This document shows positions 40,382 to 51,391 of a stretch of 64,000 bases of DNA, piece by piece. The number at the start of each line of letters is the position of its first letter. The first letter of the stretch is position 1. The notes beneath the pieces are model-generated. The model made no database searches. It was not told the DNA's origin and worked only from the letters and a program-made list of their open reading frames with translations. A program made the position numbers and the translations under genes. The stretch is from positions 564,501 to 628,500 of the forward strand of contig NC_041709.1 of NCBI RefSeq assembly GCF_900700375.1, written 5' to 3'. Origin of the DNA: Denticeps clupeoides (Eukaryota; Chordata; Actinopteri; Clupeiformes; Denticipitidae).

Positions 40382-41071
40382 GATAAACTATCAAACTACG
40401 TGATCCCAGACAAACAGCCATGACTCCTGAGGCTCTTATCACATCCACGAGGGCCAGACACTCACAGCTGGCCTGACGGAGTCCCCCGACATCCAGGCTG
40501 CTGGGGGAACCATTTTGAGACCTTTCCACTGCCTTGTGAAACCGCCATCTAAAAAAAGAAGCCTTCTTATCAGAGCAAAAGAGGCCTGGCTCCTCTCAAC
40601 ATATCCGCAGTTGTTCGGGCCTAAAGACGAGCAGGCCTGTGGTGTAACCGCTCAAATACAGGAAGGAAGTGGCGCTTTTGACATTTGCACACGTGCAATC
40701 AGCGTTGCATCAGATGATGCAGAAATTGAACACGAGGATTTATCTCTGTGCGCTGTAAAAATGAGCCCTGTCTTTTTTTAGGGACTTACTTGTGAGCAGA
40801 ATCAGCTGCACACGTTGCGTCTCGACACATCAGACGTTTGGTGCTGAGGCAGAGACGGAAGCGAAAAGGCAGCGGACAAACCACGGACACAGGAGAAGAC
40901 AGCGAAGCCATGGACATGGCCATCCGCCCCCATGTCCCCTCAAATGGCTGACAATCTACCCGTGCCATTGCCCAATACAACCAGAACACCATCAGCAGCC
41001 GGCCGGAGGCTCTGGAGCAGCTTCTGAGACCACGACGCGAGGAATCAGCCATCACCTAATCTGAGACGCGA

Positions 41072-41897
41072 ATGTCCTGCCTCAGGCGCCAGCCTGTGAC
41101 CATCCCCATGGACACCGTCAAGATCATACAGTCGGAGAAGTTCCCCAGAGAATGCCCCATTCCGGTCACCCAGCCCCGCTTTGCCCCGCCCCCCCGGGTG
41201 GCCTGGGACGGAGGCGGACGGGTTATCGAGGGGGAGGTCATTGTCAACCAGGCCTGCAGCGACATCACGCTGGAAGCCGCCGGAGTTAAACCCCCCGCCG
41301 CGGCCCCTCCTCCCCCGCCGCTGATTCGCCGTGACCATGGCAACACCGGCGGGAGCTTCCTGGCCCAACGCAAGGCCAGTGTGGCCGGACCCACGGAGAT
41401 CTGCTACCATCAGTTCCACTACAAGATGGACGACGTGATCGTCAACCAGTACGTCCTGCGCTCGTCCTCCACGTCCTCCTCCGCGTCCTCGTCCTCCTCG
41501 GGGTCCTCCTGCTCGGGCCCCGTCATGCCGTGCGAGCCGCTCGACTGCCCCACCTGCGGCCACATGTACAACTTCGCCGGGAAGCGGCCGCGCATCCTCT
41601 CCTGCCTGCACTCGGTGTGTGAGGAGTGTCTGCAGATCCTGTACGAGTCCTGTCCCAAGTACAAGTTCATCTCCTGCCCCACGTGCCGGCGCGAGACCGT
41701 GCTGTTCACAGACTACGGCCTGGCGGCGCTGGCCATCAACACCAGCATCCTGGGCCGCCTGCCGGCCGAGCCGGGGGCCGCCATGCAGTGGGGGGGGGGA
41801 CGGCGACCGCAGCTGCTACCAGACAGTGCGCCAGTACTGCCAGTCCGCCTGCACCTGCCACCTGGCCAACCCGCTGTCCTCCTGCGGGATCATGTAG
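41072..41897 (+). CDS. rnf208: RING finger protein 208, frame slips at a G run
   Basis: RNF208 is a RING-type E3 ubiquitin ligase. The whole frame lies in one exon. The start MSCLRRQPVTIPMDTVKI matches the human MSCL start. Two copies of the motif EVIVNQA / DVIVNQY flank a proline-rich stretch. The RING lies at about residues 158-207: CPTCGH, CLHSVCEECLQILYESC and CPTCRRETVLF, giving the C3HC4 ligands, followed by TDYGLAALAINTSIL. At 41790-41799 the sequence has ten Gs; in frame they would divert the protein into an unrelated tail. With nine Gs it reads QWGGDGD, then SCYQTVRQYCQSACTCHL and NPLSSCGIM, the family C-terminus, to the stop at 41895-41897 (274 residues; human 261). A sequencing slip at the homopolymer is the likeliest cause. 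Poly(A) signals are at 42142-42147 and 42161-42166. Confidence 0.93.
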
Positions 41898-42297
41898 GGG
41901 GACTTCACACACTCACTGTCCAATGATGATAAGAATAATAATAATGTCAAATCTACACAGATGTACCTAATATATTTAATAGCACAGGACAAGAGCAGAG
42001 AGAAGAATAGCAGATAAATGTATTTTATGTATGAACTTCTCCTTTTACCCTCCCCTTGTTTGGATGTGGTCGTCATCTCTCTATATGGGAATGCCAAAGG
42101 GGGTGCAACCCCCCTCGTCCTGTTTAAAAAATGAGAAAACTAATAAAAGAATAGAAAACGAATAAAAACATGCACAGGGTGTCGCTCCACATTGTTTTAC
42201 GGTTGTGCTTCTGTGGCCATTCATTAGACATCTTACACTAGAACAAGACTAGTTAAATTAAAGAAGAAAATGGCCTCGATATGTAAAAATTGGATCA

Positions 42298-42512
42298 TGA
42301 AAGTGAAGTGATTGTCACTTGTGATACACAGCACACAGTGCACACAGTGAAATGTGTCCTCTGCATTTAACCCATCACCCTGAGTGAGCAGTGGGCGGCC
42401 ATGACAGGCGCCCGGGGAGCAGTGTGTGGGGACGGTGCTTTGCTCAGTGGCACCTTGGCAGATTGGGATTCGAACCGGCAACCTTCTGATCACCATTGCA
42501 CCACTGCCACAA
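42298..42512 (-). mobile_element. tRNA-derived SINE, family A
   Basis: Antisense copy. On the plus strand it reads GAAAGTGAAGTGATTGTCAC, then TCCTCTGCATTTAACCCATC, then the head with GGATTCGAACCGGCAACC. Confidence 0.9.
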
Positions 42513-42564
42513 TGTAAAAGATTGCCTTGTTTCCTGTATGGTTCCGGAACTCTTACTGACCCAA

Positions 42565-42712
42565 CGTAATGCCAACGTAACGGGTAAGGAAGAGGACCTG
42601 TAATCGGAAGGTTGCCAGTTCGAATCCCGTACAGCCAAGGTCCCTTGATCAAAGTACCGTCCCGACACGCTGCTCCCCGGGCACCTGTTTTACCATCACT
42701 TTCACTTTCAAA
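42565..42712 (+). mobile_element. tRNA-derived SINE, family A (partial)
   Basis: Sense copy, from AACGGGTAAGGAAGAGGAC through GTTCGAATCCCG and CCCCGGGCACC to a tail of TCACTTTC repeats. The middle of the body is deleted. Confidence 0.8.
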
Positions 42713-43069
42713 TCGGCAGAATATATAAATGAAAGTGAAATGAAATTTGAAGTATCTTATTTTCATTTGCCATAAAAATAAACTGAACAAAAACTTAAAA
42801 TTAGCTTTGATCTAATTGTCCCCAATTCTTAAATGCCACGTATTTACAGGCTCACTCATTCCTGCATTTTTCTAGCCGCCACTAAAAGACTCTGCATCTG
42901 GTTCCCTCAGATGCTGCATATTTTATCCAGTCACTAGTGCCTGAGGCTTCAGCACATCAATCCAATGGCATTTTCATGCAAAATGTGAACAGCATTTGTT
43001 TGTCACAGCTCTGAAATACAATAAAAGAATCACTCACACCCAGAACATTCAACTTTAAAACTCAGTCCT

Positions 43070-43075
43070 TTTATT
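43070..43075 (-). terminator. Poly(A) signal of the C8orf58-like gene
   Basis: AATAAA on the minus strand (TTTATT here), about 430 bp past the stop codon at 43505-43507. Confidence 0.6.
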
Positions 43076-43504
43076 CTATAAAATAGCAGCATTGTACAAA
43101 CGAAAGTTACAAAAGATTTAGCATAAATAGTTGTGCATTCAACAAAAAAAGTGCTCTTGGTTCTGTAGGATCTTGAATTAATGAAGTACTAAATATTATA
43201 TGGACCCGTCAGACTTGTGCTGCATAACTATGAGATCCACCTTCTGCCTCAAAGAAGTGCCTTGTAGCAAAGTGCCCTGTGGCCATAGAGGGTATCTGGT
43301 CCACACAGATGAGATCTTGTCCTCATCCACCTCAACTGATTCAGCACAAGAACTGGGTGGTAATCAGGTGAAAATCCAAAAACGTGTAGGACAGAAGCAC
43401 TTCATCTGCTGGAATCAGATGATTTTTGCCCTTGCAAAAAGAGTGAACCTGTATGGACGATATGTGGAGAACCTTGCTGGTGCACGAGTGCGGACGAGGG
43501 ACCG

Positions 43505-46500
43505 TCACTTCTTCTTGAACACGCTCCCCAGGCGGCGCATGCTGGTTTTTTTCGCTTCTGCTGGCACCGTCTGTGATCTTTAAAGGAAGAGGAAGCGCAG
43601 TGCAGTGGAAGGTCACAGTCATGCCTATCAGTTAATCAATGAAAAATATGTGCAAGTGTAGAAATGTGAGCTGTTCCAGTGGCGGCCAGGACTCACCTTC
43701 TGGCTGAAACGTCTGGCTTGGCCTCATTCCTTTTCAGAGAACCAATCTTGATCTTACTAAACCGTCCCTGCTGAGGAACCTGAACATGTGAAGTCAATTT
43801 AGATCCATTTTGCTGGAGAAATGCAAATATACATTCAATACATGAAGCCGTGCAAAGAAACATTAATACGGGATGGTCTGTGCTTACATTGTCTCTTACT
43901 GGGTGCTCCTCCTCAGGTTCCTCAGGTAGGTCTTCTACTCTGTTGGTCATGGAGCGCCCACCTATAAGACACAAAAGAACACTTAAACACATAAATAAGA
44001 ACAGAAGCAGTAGCTACCAAGACCTAGAGAATTTATTTGAACGGATGTGAGAATTTAAACATTTTTTCCTTATTTGAATGTGGAAGGGAGCGTGTGGAAT
44101 CAAAACTTGGCCGTGTGGTTTTATTGTACACTTTAAATGCATCAATAAATGACACGTGTCAATGACAGCCTTTAGTTAGATGTTGGTGGGAGAACAGCCT
44201 TGATTTGGATATGCACAGTAACATGGCTTTGGTGCGGAGACCTACTGAGTCTCCCGGTGAATGAAGCCGTGTCTGATGCGGCCCTCCGCCGGAAGCCAGG
44301 TAGGATGAGCTGGTCGCGACGTCTTTCAGGCTGTTGCCTGTTGCCTGTAAAACTTGCAGTTCTGCATCTTGACGATGAGGCCTGGAATTGAAACGTTGAG
44401 CGTGTAATTTGGTTAAGGAACTCCACCGTGGGCTTTCCTCCATCAGAGAAATCTGTGCATCCCTACCGCAGCATCCCACTGCTCATACTGTCGGTTCTGG
44501 AGGACCTCCATCTTCATCTCCAGGCCACGATTCTGTATCTGCAGATGGGCAATCCTCTCCAGCGCATGGCATACTTCTTCCAGGTACAGCAGACCAGGGG
44601 ACAGCTCCTTAAAGACATTATCCTGGGCCTCCAGGTCCTGAGGAAATATGACGATATTCGTCTCCTGACTAAACTATCAATAAAAAATGGACTCGAGTTC
44701 ATCATATTATCATGTAGTCCGGTGTTGATCTGCTCAATTTTTAGGAATTCGATATAAGAAATTTGCCATGTTGGGGTGGTAGTGGCCTAGTGGGTAACAC
44801 ACTCGCCTATGAACCAGGAGACCCAGGTTCAAATCCCACTTATCACCATCGTGTCCCTGAGCAAGACACTTAATCCTGAGTGTCTCTGGGGGGACTGTCC
44901 CTGTAACTACTGACTGTAAGTCGCTCTGATAAATGCCGTAAATGTAAAAATAATGTTTTAACAAACAAGATGCTGTATAAATGTCTCTATAAACGGAAAG
45001 GCATCCCCACTATCCACTACAGAATGTGATGTTCTGAACCCCCACACATTCCACTGCACATTAGGCAGGAACCATTCTAGTCATGTTTGGCAAAGCCTAC
45101 CTGGACAAACTGGTTTATTGGTATTGCGCACGCCTCTTATACATGTGGTAACTTCTATTCATTGTGTGTGTATGTGTGTGTGTCTCTCTTCTAATCATTT
45201 TAGAGATATATGACCTTCTGTCCTACAGCTGGTTGTAAAGCATCATTAATCATTTGGCAACCATGAAAACTTTGACAATCAAGGTTTAAAGGGCGTACAA
45301 CATTTTCACCTTATCTGCAGACATGGACGTTGCCAGGTTGTACTAGTTTTAGGACCCCACAACTAGAGAGGGACAAATGAAAAGCGCACTTTAATTGGAT
45401 GATATTGGGATGAAGGGGATTCTCTCAGTGGGAATCAAAAGTCCACAGTTCCAATAGTCACATCATAAAGGTCACGGATGTGGAGTATTACTGACCTCCA
45501 CTGACCTCATAAACCCATGTTATTATCCTCATGCTCTTTTAGTGCAAAGAGAATATGATACGCCTGATGTCCTGGTATTATGAACACTTCAGAAGGCAGC
45601 ATATCTAAGGTTACATGCAACTGAACTTTTTTATGTTAGAAAGCTGGTAGAAAGTGTTAGAATGCCAATTTGTTAAATGTAAATGTAATGTAAAGGCTGA
45701 GCTTAAATTGCCAACTTTTCACTCTCTGTGAAAATCACAACTAAGCATGAAAAGATTAGCATTAGACATTATTAATAATAAATATGTGTAAGGTTTTATC
45801 TGTAAAACTTCAGAGGAAATTGTTTCATTCTGCATTTGTTACAAAAGAAAAAAGAAAATTATAAATACAAGAAAATTATCTGGTGATCCAACTAACCCTA
45901 AATAATAACTTACATTATCAGAATATGATTTACTAAAGTAAAGAAAAATGCACACCATATAAAACAGCATTCATACTGAAATAGTCCCAAAGGTAATTAA
46001 TCAACAAAATACTATTATTTCTATAATAAAATATTAACTGAAAGATTAATACAAATATTTTCATGACATTATAATGTAATCTTAATTCCACACAGGCACG
46101 AAATAAACTGCGTTCGGGACGTAAAACGTGGGGCGCGTGGGCGTCCTTGTGAAGGAGTTGACTGCAGATTGAAACGGTTACCTGTTCTGCAGAAATACGG
46201 TCCAGGTCTGTTTGTAACCTTTGACCCCCTGTTTTAGGGGTCTGTTGGAGGCTGCTGGATCTCTGGCCGGTGCCTCGCTTCTGAACTCCACGTGATTGTG
46301 CCGGCACGGTGACAGACTTGGATCGTCCCCGGAATCCTGGGCAATTCGGAGGCGGGGGTCCGTGTCTCAGGATCTGGCTGTGAGCCGGGTCTGTTGGACG
46401 TAGTGCCTGTTCCACCGGAGGCCCCTGAGACATGCGAGAAGTGCAGGATGAGTGGAGAGACTGAATGGAGAACAGGGAAGGGGACGAGGAGTTCTCCAGC

Positions 46501-46712
46501 CGCCGAGCCACGGGGGAACACGCGTCCTCTTCATCCGGAGCCTCTTGGGTTGGAGTTCCAGCGCTGACCGTTTCCATTCCAGAGTCTTTGGACTCAGACC
46601 TTGTTGGGCCCTCTGAGAACCTGTAGATCCCAACTCCGTCAGAGTCCAGAGCAGACCGGCCCTCTGCCACCCAGGTTTCCATTAGACTTCCGAAATTCCG
46701 ATATAAATTCAT
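43505..46712 (-). CDS. C8orf58-like protein, six coding exons
   Basis: Exons in transcript order: 46182-46712, 44467-44637, 44246-44381, 43888-43961, 43697-43779, 43505-43577. All junctions have AG/GT sites and keep one 355-residue frame. Exon 1 starts MNLYRNFGSLMETWVAEGR and is Ser/Pro-rich, with KDSGMETVSAGTP, resembling the SRDSGVEMAVGDSP of human C8orf58. Exon 2 encodes an amphipathic, probably coiled-coil helix (GLLYLEEVCHALERIAHLQI), resembling GLRYLEHLCLVLEQMARLQQ of the human protein, which is also about 365 residues long. Exon 3 ends in FRRRAASDTASFTGR. The C-terminus is very basic: TSMRRLGSVFKKK. The family has no known function and I infer none. Homology is from two short remembered segments plus length, so it is moderate. 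Confidence 0.7.
44774..44950 (+). mobile_element. tRNA-derived SINE, family B
   Basis: Sense copy from GGGTGGTAGTGGCCTAGTGG through GGTTCAAATCCC to the tail AATGCCGTAAATGTAAAAA. It lies in the first intron of the C8orf58-like gene, whose remaining sequence (44951-46181) shows nothing recognisable. Confidence 0.9.
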
Positions 46713-47547
46713 CTCCGGCAGGTAACCCGGGTAATCCGGCAGGTGCCTGAGTGCTCAACAGGAAGTGCTTTTGCTCACCGAAGACAAAACACCTTTGCAA
46801 TGCTCCGCCTCCACAATTCAGCGGTGTAACACACACACACACACACACACACATTCATAAATACACTTTCTAGTTCCGCTAGTTTCAACACACCAACCAA
46901 AGCAGCTCCATTGGCAGCTGAAGAAGCCATTCATTATGCTGTCAAGACGCCTCCTGGACCTGCCTGAGCACCGCGCGCCGAGCCCTGGAATGCATCAGAC
47001 GTGGTGGAATCACAGCGCCGGGGCACGCCTCACATCATAGCTATGTAACTGGCGAAGGCGAGAGACGTGTCCAACCGTGTCCAGAACGTGTCGACGGACG
47101 CCAGTTTATTCATAACAGCAACATTTCAACTGTCATTGCACAACAGTGTTAAAGAAATGAAATCTTTCCGGCCAGCCCGAGAGCTGGAATGGGTTAAATG
47201 GAGATGCCTCCTGAGTGATAACCGCGTTCCAGCACGTACAGATGGAGGGTGCACAGCACAAACGAGGATGTAATGTGTTTTGTAACTATTTCCTCTTGTG
47301 AATTCACATCATACCGTTCTGTTGGTCATGTCAGTCAAAATGTGGTTTTTGTGCCCATTTAATAAGAAACTCAATTCAATTCTGTTAAGCAGTTATGAGA
47401 CTGGAAATTTTGATCAAAAGAGAAGAAACTTTGGTGGCTTGGAACTGTTGTTAATATGGTTATCAGCAAAAATGTCAGCAGGAGACACTGTGTCTTCATG
47501 GCGTCAGCCTTGCAGTTACTTTAGTTTCTGCATAAAAATGTAAAAAA

Positions 47548-47820
47548 AAAGTGAAGTGATTATGAAACACTGCAGCACAGCACACACAACGAAATGTGTC
47601 CTCTGCATTTAACCATCACCCTGAGTGAGCGGTGGGCACCATGACAGGCGCCCGGGGAGCAGCGTGTGGGGACGGTGCTCAGTGGCACCTCAGTGGCGCT
47701 TCGGGATTCGAACCGGCAACCTTCTGATTACAGGGCCACTTCCTTAACCGCTAGGCCACTGTAATCAGAAGGTTGCCGGTTCGAATCCCGATCTGTTAAA
47801 AGCAGAGGACACTTTTTGTG
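47548..47820. mobile_element. Two family-A SINEs head to head, forming a palindrome
   Basis: An antisense SINE (47548-47759) meets a shortened sense SINE (from 47760). The bases 47701-47732 and 47760-47791 are perfect inverted copies of 32 bp, containing the tRNA-like B box (GGATTCGAACCGGCAACC and its complement). The 27-base spacer is the outer SINE head. The sense copy jumps from the B-box region to AAAAGCAGAGGACAC. A second partial copy with the same deletion is at about 47965-48030. Confidence 0.85.
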
Positions 47821-48643
47821 TACAGTACAGGTCAAACGTTTGGACACCTTCTCATTCAATGTGTTTTCTCATGACCATTTACGCATCAAAACTATGAATG
47901 AACACATGTGGAGTTATGTACTTAACAAAAAGGTGAGACCTCCACACACACATACACACACACACATTTGTAACCAGAAGGTTGCCGGTTCGAATCCTGT
48001 TCTGTTAAAAGCAAAGGACACATTTCGTGTATATATATAAAATGTTTTGTGTGTGTTTGTGTGTGTTTGTGTGTATTTATAGGCAGTGATTTGCATGCAC
48101 ACCCCCTCTGGCCCTCCCACTAACCTAGAACACCAGCCATAAACACAACTTTATACAGCTTATCACAGTATATTCAAAGGTCTTATGCACCAATACAAAC
48201 CAGAGAAAACGAAATCCCCGTTTATCCTAAATGCAGAAAAAAAAAAAAAAAAAAACGACATATCAAACTCTCACATATTGAAATACATAAACAGTTGATT
48301 TCATAAGTTACCCATTTTCATGAAACAATGAGACCATGTGGAAGAGGAAGAGTCTCTGTTATCCTGTTGCTCTCCATCTGAAGACTTCTGCTCGGAGGAG
48401 ATCCAACCCCAGATCTTCCAGGGGACACTACACCGCTGCTGTCGGTGGCAACAGGGACCAACAGGAGGGTCTGTCGCGATGTTGTCCCCTCTCGGATCCA
48501 GTATGGAGCCGCGTTATGGGATTACTTGGGCACTGAAGGTCATTACAGTCACGATTTTTGTCGTGTTTTAACATGTTCTTACGTTACGAGTCAAGTCCCG
48601 AAACAAAAAGTATTTCTGCGGTTGTGCGTGTTTTGTGTTTGTC

Positions 48644-48657
48644 GTCACCATGGCAAC
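48644..48657. promoter_or_regulatory. X-box (RFX-type site) upstream of cimip2b
   Basis: GTCACCATGGCAAC matches the RFX consensus GTNRCC-N0-3-RGYAAC on both half sites. RFX factors drive ciliary genes, and the next gene downstream encodes a ciliary/sperm axoneme protein. Binding is inferred from the motif and the context only. Confidence 0.55.
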
Positions 48658-48703
48658 AAGCAGTAGTCTTAATTTTTAATGAGGCGGAAATAGGCGAAAA
48701 GTC

Positions 48704-48728
48704 TATGTGTGTGTGTGTGTGTGTGTGA

Positions 48729-48780
<52 letters not shown>
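48704..48780. repeat. Compound (TG)n-(AT)n microsatellite
   Basis: About 12 TG units are followed by about 23 AT units, uninterrupted except at the junction. Confidence 0.95.
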
Positions 48781-48972
48781 CACACATATACATACATGTA
48801 TACATAAATACATATTTATATTCTTTTCCTTCTTTTGTTTTTCTTTTCTTTTTTATTGGGGTCTAGATTGGGGGATTGTTTGAGCTGTTTTCTCTTGCAA
48901 CCTTTTGAGAATATTGTTCTAATCTCTAGTCCCAATAAACAAAACCAAAAAAAAGCAGAGGACACATTTAAG

Positions 48973-49160
48973 AAAGTGAAAGTGAAGTGATTGTCATTGT
49001 GAAACACTGCAGCACAGCACACGATGACACAACGAAATGTGTCCTCTGCTTTTAACCGTCACCCTTGGTGAGCTGTGGGCACCATGACAGGCGCCCCCGG
49101 AGCAGTGTGTGGGGACGGTGCTTTACTCAGTGGCACCTTTGCGGATCGAGGTTCGATTCG
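48973..49160 (-). mobile_element. tRNA-derived SINE, family A
   Basis: Antisense copy: GAAAGTGAAGTGATTGTCAT, GTGTCCTCTGCTTTTAACCG, GGGACGGTGCTTTACTCAG. The head is shortened at GGATCGAGGTTCGATTCG. It ends about 115 bp before the cimip2b exon at 49276. Confidence 0.85.
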
Positions 49161-49275
49161 TATCACCAGTCTACACCATCTTTACAACATAACTAGACAT
49201 GGTGTAGCTCTATGTGGCCATTGGTCAGTGCAAGGTCAACATGAGATGAAAATGCCCAACTCTGGTTGTGATCAG

Positions 49276-51162
49276 TTATGCAGGATACTGCCCACAACTG
49301 AAGTTCCATTTCGGACAGACGTTCGGTCAGCTCACAGCTGGGCTCCTGTCTTCTTCTGAGTCTCGCCGTTCACTGCTGCAATCTGGACGCACCGCCTGCA
49401 GAGAGACAGATCCAGGATCTGTGGACGACATGTGGAGGAGCCGACAGAGAGACCGGCCACAACTGACTCGCACCATACCAGGCTATACTGGTAAAACTTA
49501 ACTGGGGTTACCAGTATAATGCTGTTCTGACAAGGCCCTCTTTCACTTGAGCCTACAGAAGCACTTTCTGTGCCACTGCTTATTTTGGGTTCTAAAAAAA
49601 GTGAAAATGCAATATTGTACAACTTGTTGCATTGTTGTACATTTATGGCATTTACCAGACGCCCTTATCCAGAGTGATTTAAAACCAGTAGTTACAGGGA
49701 CAGTACCCCCCTGGAGACACTTAGGGTTAAATGTCTTGCTCAGGGACACGGTGGTAGTAAGTGGGGTTTGAACCTGTGATTTTGTGGTCTTCTGGTTCAT
49801 TGGCGAGTGCGTTACTCACTAAGTACACTAACCCAAATGTGTGTGTCGATGTTTTTTTTTTTTTATAAAAGGTTTCATTCCAAAACGACAGAACTACTTC
49901 TCTCGGACGTACACTGAAACCTGCCATGACGCTCTGGCCGAGTTTGAACGTGACCGGCAGAGGAGAGTTCAGATAGCGACTTCAGATGGGCCCATTACTA
50001 CCTGCCAAAACAGCCATGGCACCAAAGTAAAAAAAACTAAACCCCAGACAATGCACAAAATACAATAAAATAAAATAAAAACCTGCCACACACAGTCACA
50101 ATAGTCCCAGCGTTGGCACATCCAAATGGAATGATTTATGCTGGAGACATATTGTATAATTGCCCTCAAATTAGATCACTCACATTCATGGCAGCGTTCA
50201 TTCCAGTGGCCTTTACGCTGTGTGTGTGTGTGTGTGTGTGTGTGCGCGTGCTCTGTAGTCTAGGAGACTAAACACACCTCTCACAGCCATCTCTATGGAG
50301 CCAATGACTGTCAAATCCCCGAACCCTTGGAAACCATGTGGCTCCCCCTACCTCATGGATGAGAACAGTCCACACAAGTATTTTATGTCAGGTAGAGAAA
50401 TGGTCCTATTTGTCTTCATTTTTGTTTGAAGGGAAAACATGTGTGTGGGAGAAAAAACTATACTTCCTCATGACATCTTCCTGCTGTGGCTGGCTTGTGT
50501 GTGTGTGTGTGTTGAGGTTTCACTGGCTATGTGCCCAAGTCCCGCTTCCTCATGGGCACCAGCTACCCCATCGCAACCAACAAGGCACTCATTCAATTTG
50601 GCAGAGAGATGAGGAATGCAAGTTCTTCCCTGGGCCACCCTGGGGACGATGCTGTCACTCTACCCCACGTTCCTGCCATCTACCCACCAGACCGGGGCCT
50701 TCTGCCCTCATACACAGGCCATGTACTAGGTGAGCATGTTAGAATCCTGCACTGTTAGAGAGCAAAAATGAGATGCAAGCGTGGGTGCGAACACAAATGA
50801 GTAATAATTTTTTGGAGAATTAGAGAATGATTTTGCTATCAAAATGACTAACTTTTTGTGTTTTTATTTTTATTTTGCAATGAATTTTGTATTTTTCTTG
50901 TCCCATCCAAGGTCTAGGCCTAGCAAGACCCTAAATGAGTGAGATAAGAACGAAATTGACAGACAGACAGATATATATTGTGTGAATTGCATTCCTCACT
51001 ACATCGCTATGTCATTTTCTTTGCTGCAGGCTACTACATGTAAATGTGTCATTACCTTTGTCCACAGGCTACAGGTTCAGATATGGACAAACCTTTGGAC
51101 AGTCAACTCACAATGCCCTGGGGATTAATGGAGGACAGAGGAAGACAGACGTACAGACGTAA
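49276..51162 (+). CDS. cimip2b: Ciliary microtubule inner protein 2B (FAM166B), exon 1 missing
   Basis: CIMIP2B/FAM166B belongs to the microtubule inner proteins lining axonemal doublets of cilia and sperm flagella. Exons: 49276-49490, 49872-50026, about 50301-50391, 50517-50729, 51068-51162; phases agree throughout. Repeats of the family motif are visible: YAGYCPQLKFHFGQTFGQLT, IPGYTGFIPKRQNYFSRTYT, MSGFTGYVPKSRFLMGTSYP and YRFRYGQTFGQSTHNALG. SPYLMDENSPHKYFMSG matches the human SPYSMDDRDPRKFFMSG. The first exon must end in phase 2 (expected to encode the first IPG-Y motif) but no candidate was found. The acceptor at 50300 is weak, so that border is tentative. It converges on rusc2, as in the human 9p13.3 order. 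Confidence 0.88.
49636..49826 (-). mobile_element. tRNA-derived SINE, family B
   Basis: Antisense copy in the cimip2b intron: GGCATTTACCAGACGCCCTT, AGTTACAGGGACAGTACCC, GTAGTAAGTGGGGTTTGAAC. It has a short insertion in the head near the B box. Confidence 0.85.
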
Positions 51163-51391
51163 TTCCACATACAGTCATCCATCCCCTGGAACAGTGATTA
51201 AATGGAGATGGTTTAAGCACCACTCAAAACAATTGTCCCACATGTTTGAATGTACGCAGCAAGATCTAGAAATGACCACCATGGGAGCATGACATCTATA
51301 ACACTGATGCACTGATCTCAATGCAATACAATATACTGGATTTGACAGCTCACTTGAGATAATGCTAAATGCAAAGCAGCAAAACATAATG

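Larger units (their letters stand above)
42170..43069. other. Gap between converging rnf208 and C8orf58-like genes
   Basis: Two family-A SINEs occupy much of the gap. 42298-42512 is antisense. 42565-42712 is sense and lacks its outer head. The rest shows nothing recognisable. Confidence 0.65.
46713..49275. other. Divergent gap between the C8orf58-like gene and cimip2b
   Basis: The two flanking genes point away from each other, so both promoters should lie here. A (CA)n tract lies at about 46829-46852. A plus-strand ATTGG (CCAAT box for the minus-strand gene) is near 46910. A compound SINE is at 47548-47820 with a further partial copy near 47965-48030, then a poly(A) run near 48238-48255. An X-box is at 48644-48657, then a (TG)n/(AT)n tract (48704-48780) and a family-A SINE (48973-49160). 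The first coding exon of cimip2b must also be here but I could not identify it. Confidence 0.6.

Noticed and set aside
41045-41611. 188-residue antisense frame in rnf208
   Set aside because: It mirrors the GC-rich sense frame, which carries the RING motif and family N-terminus.
48336-48571. Small plus-strand frames as candidate first exon of cimip2b
   Set aside because: None encodes the expected NPHYIPG-type motif or ends with a donor in phase 2.
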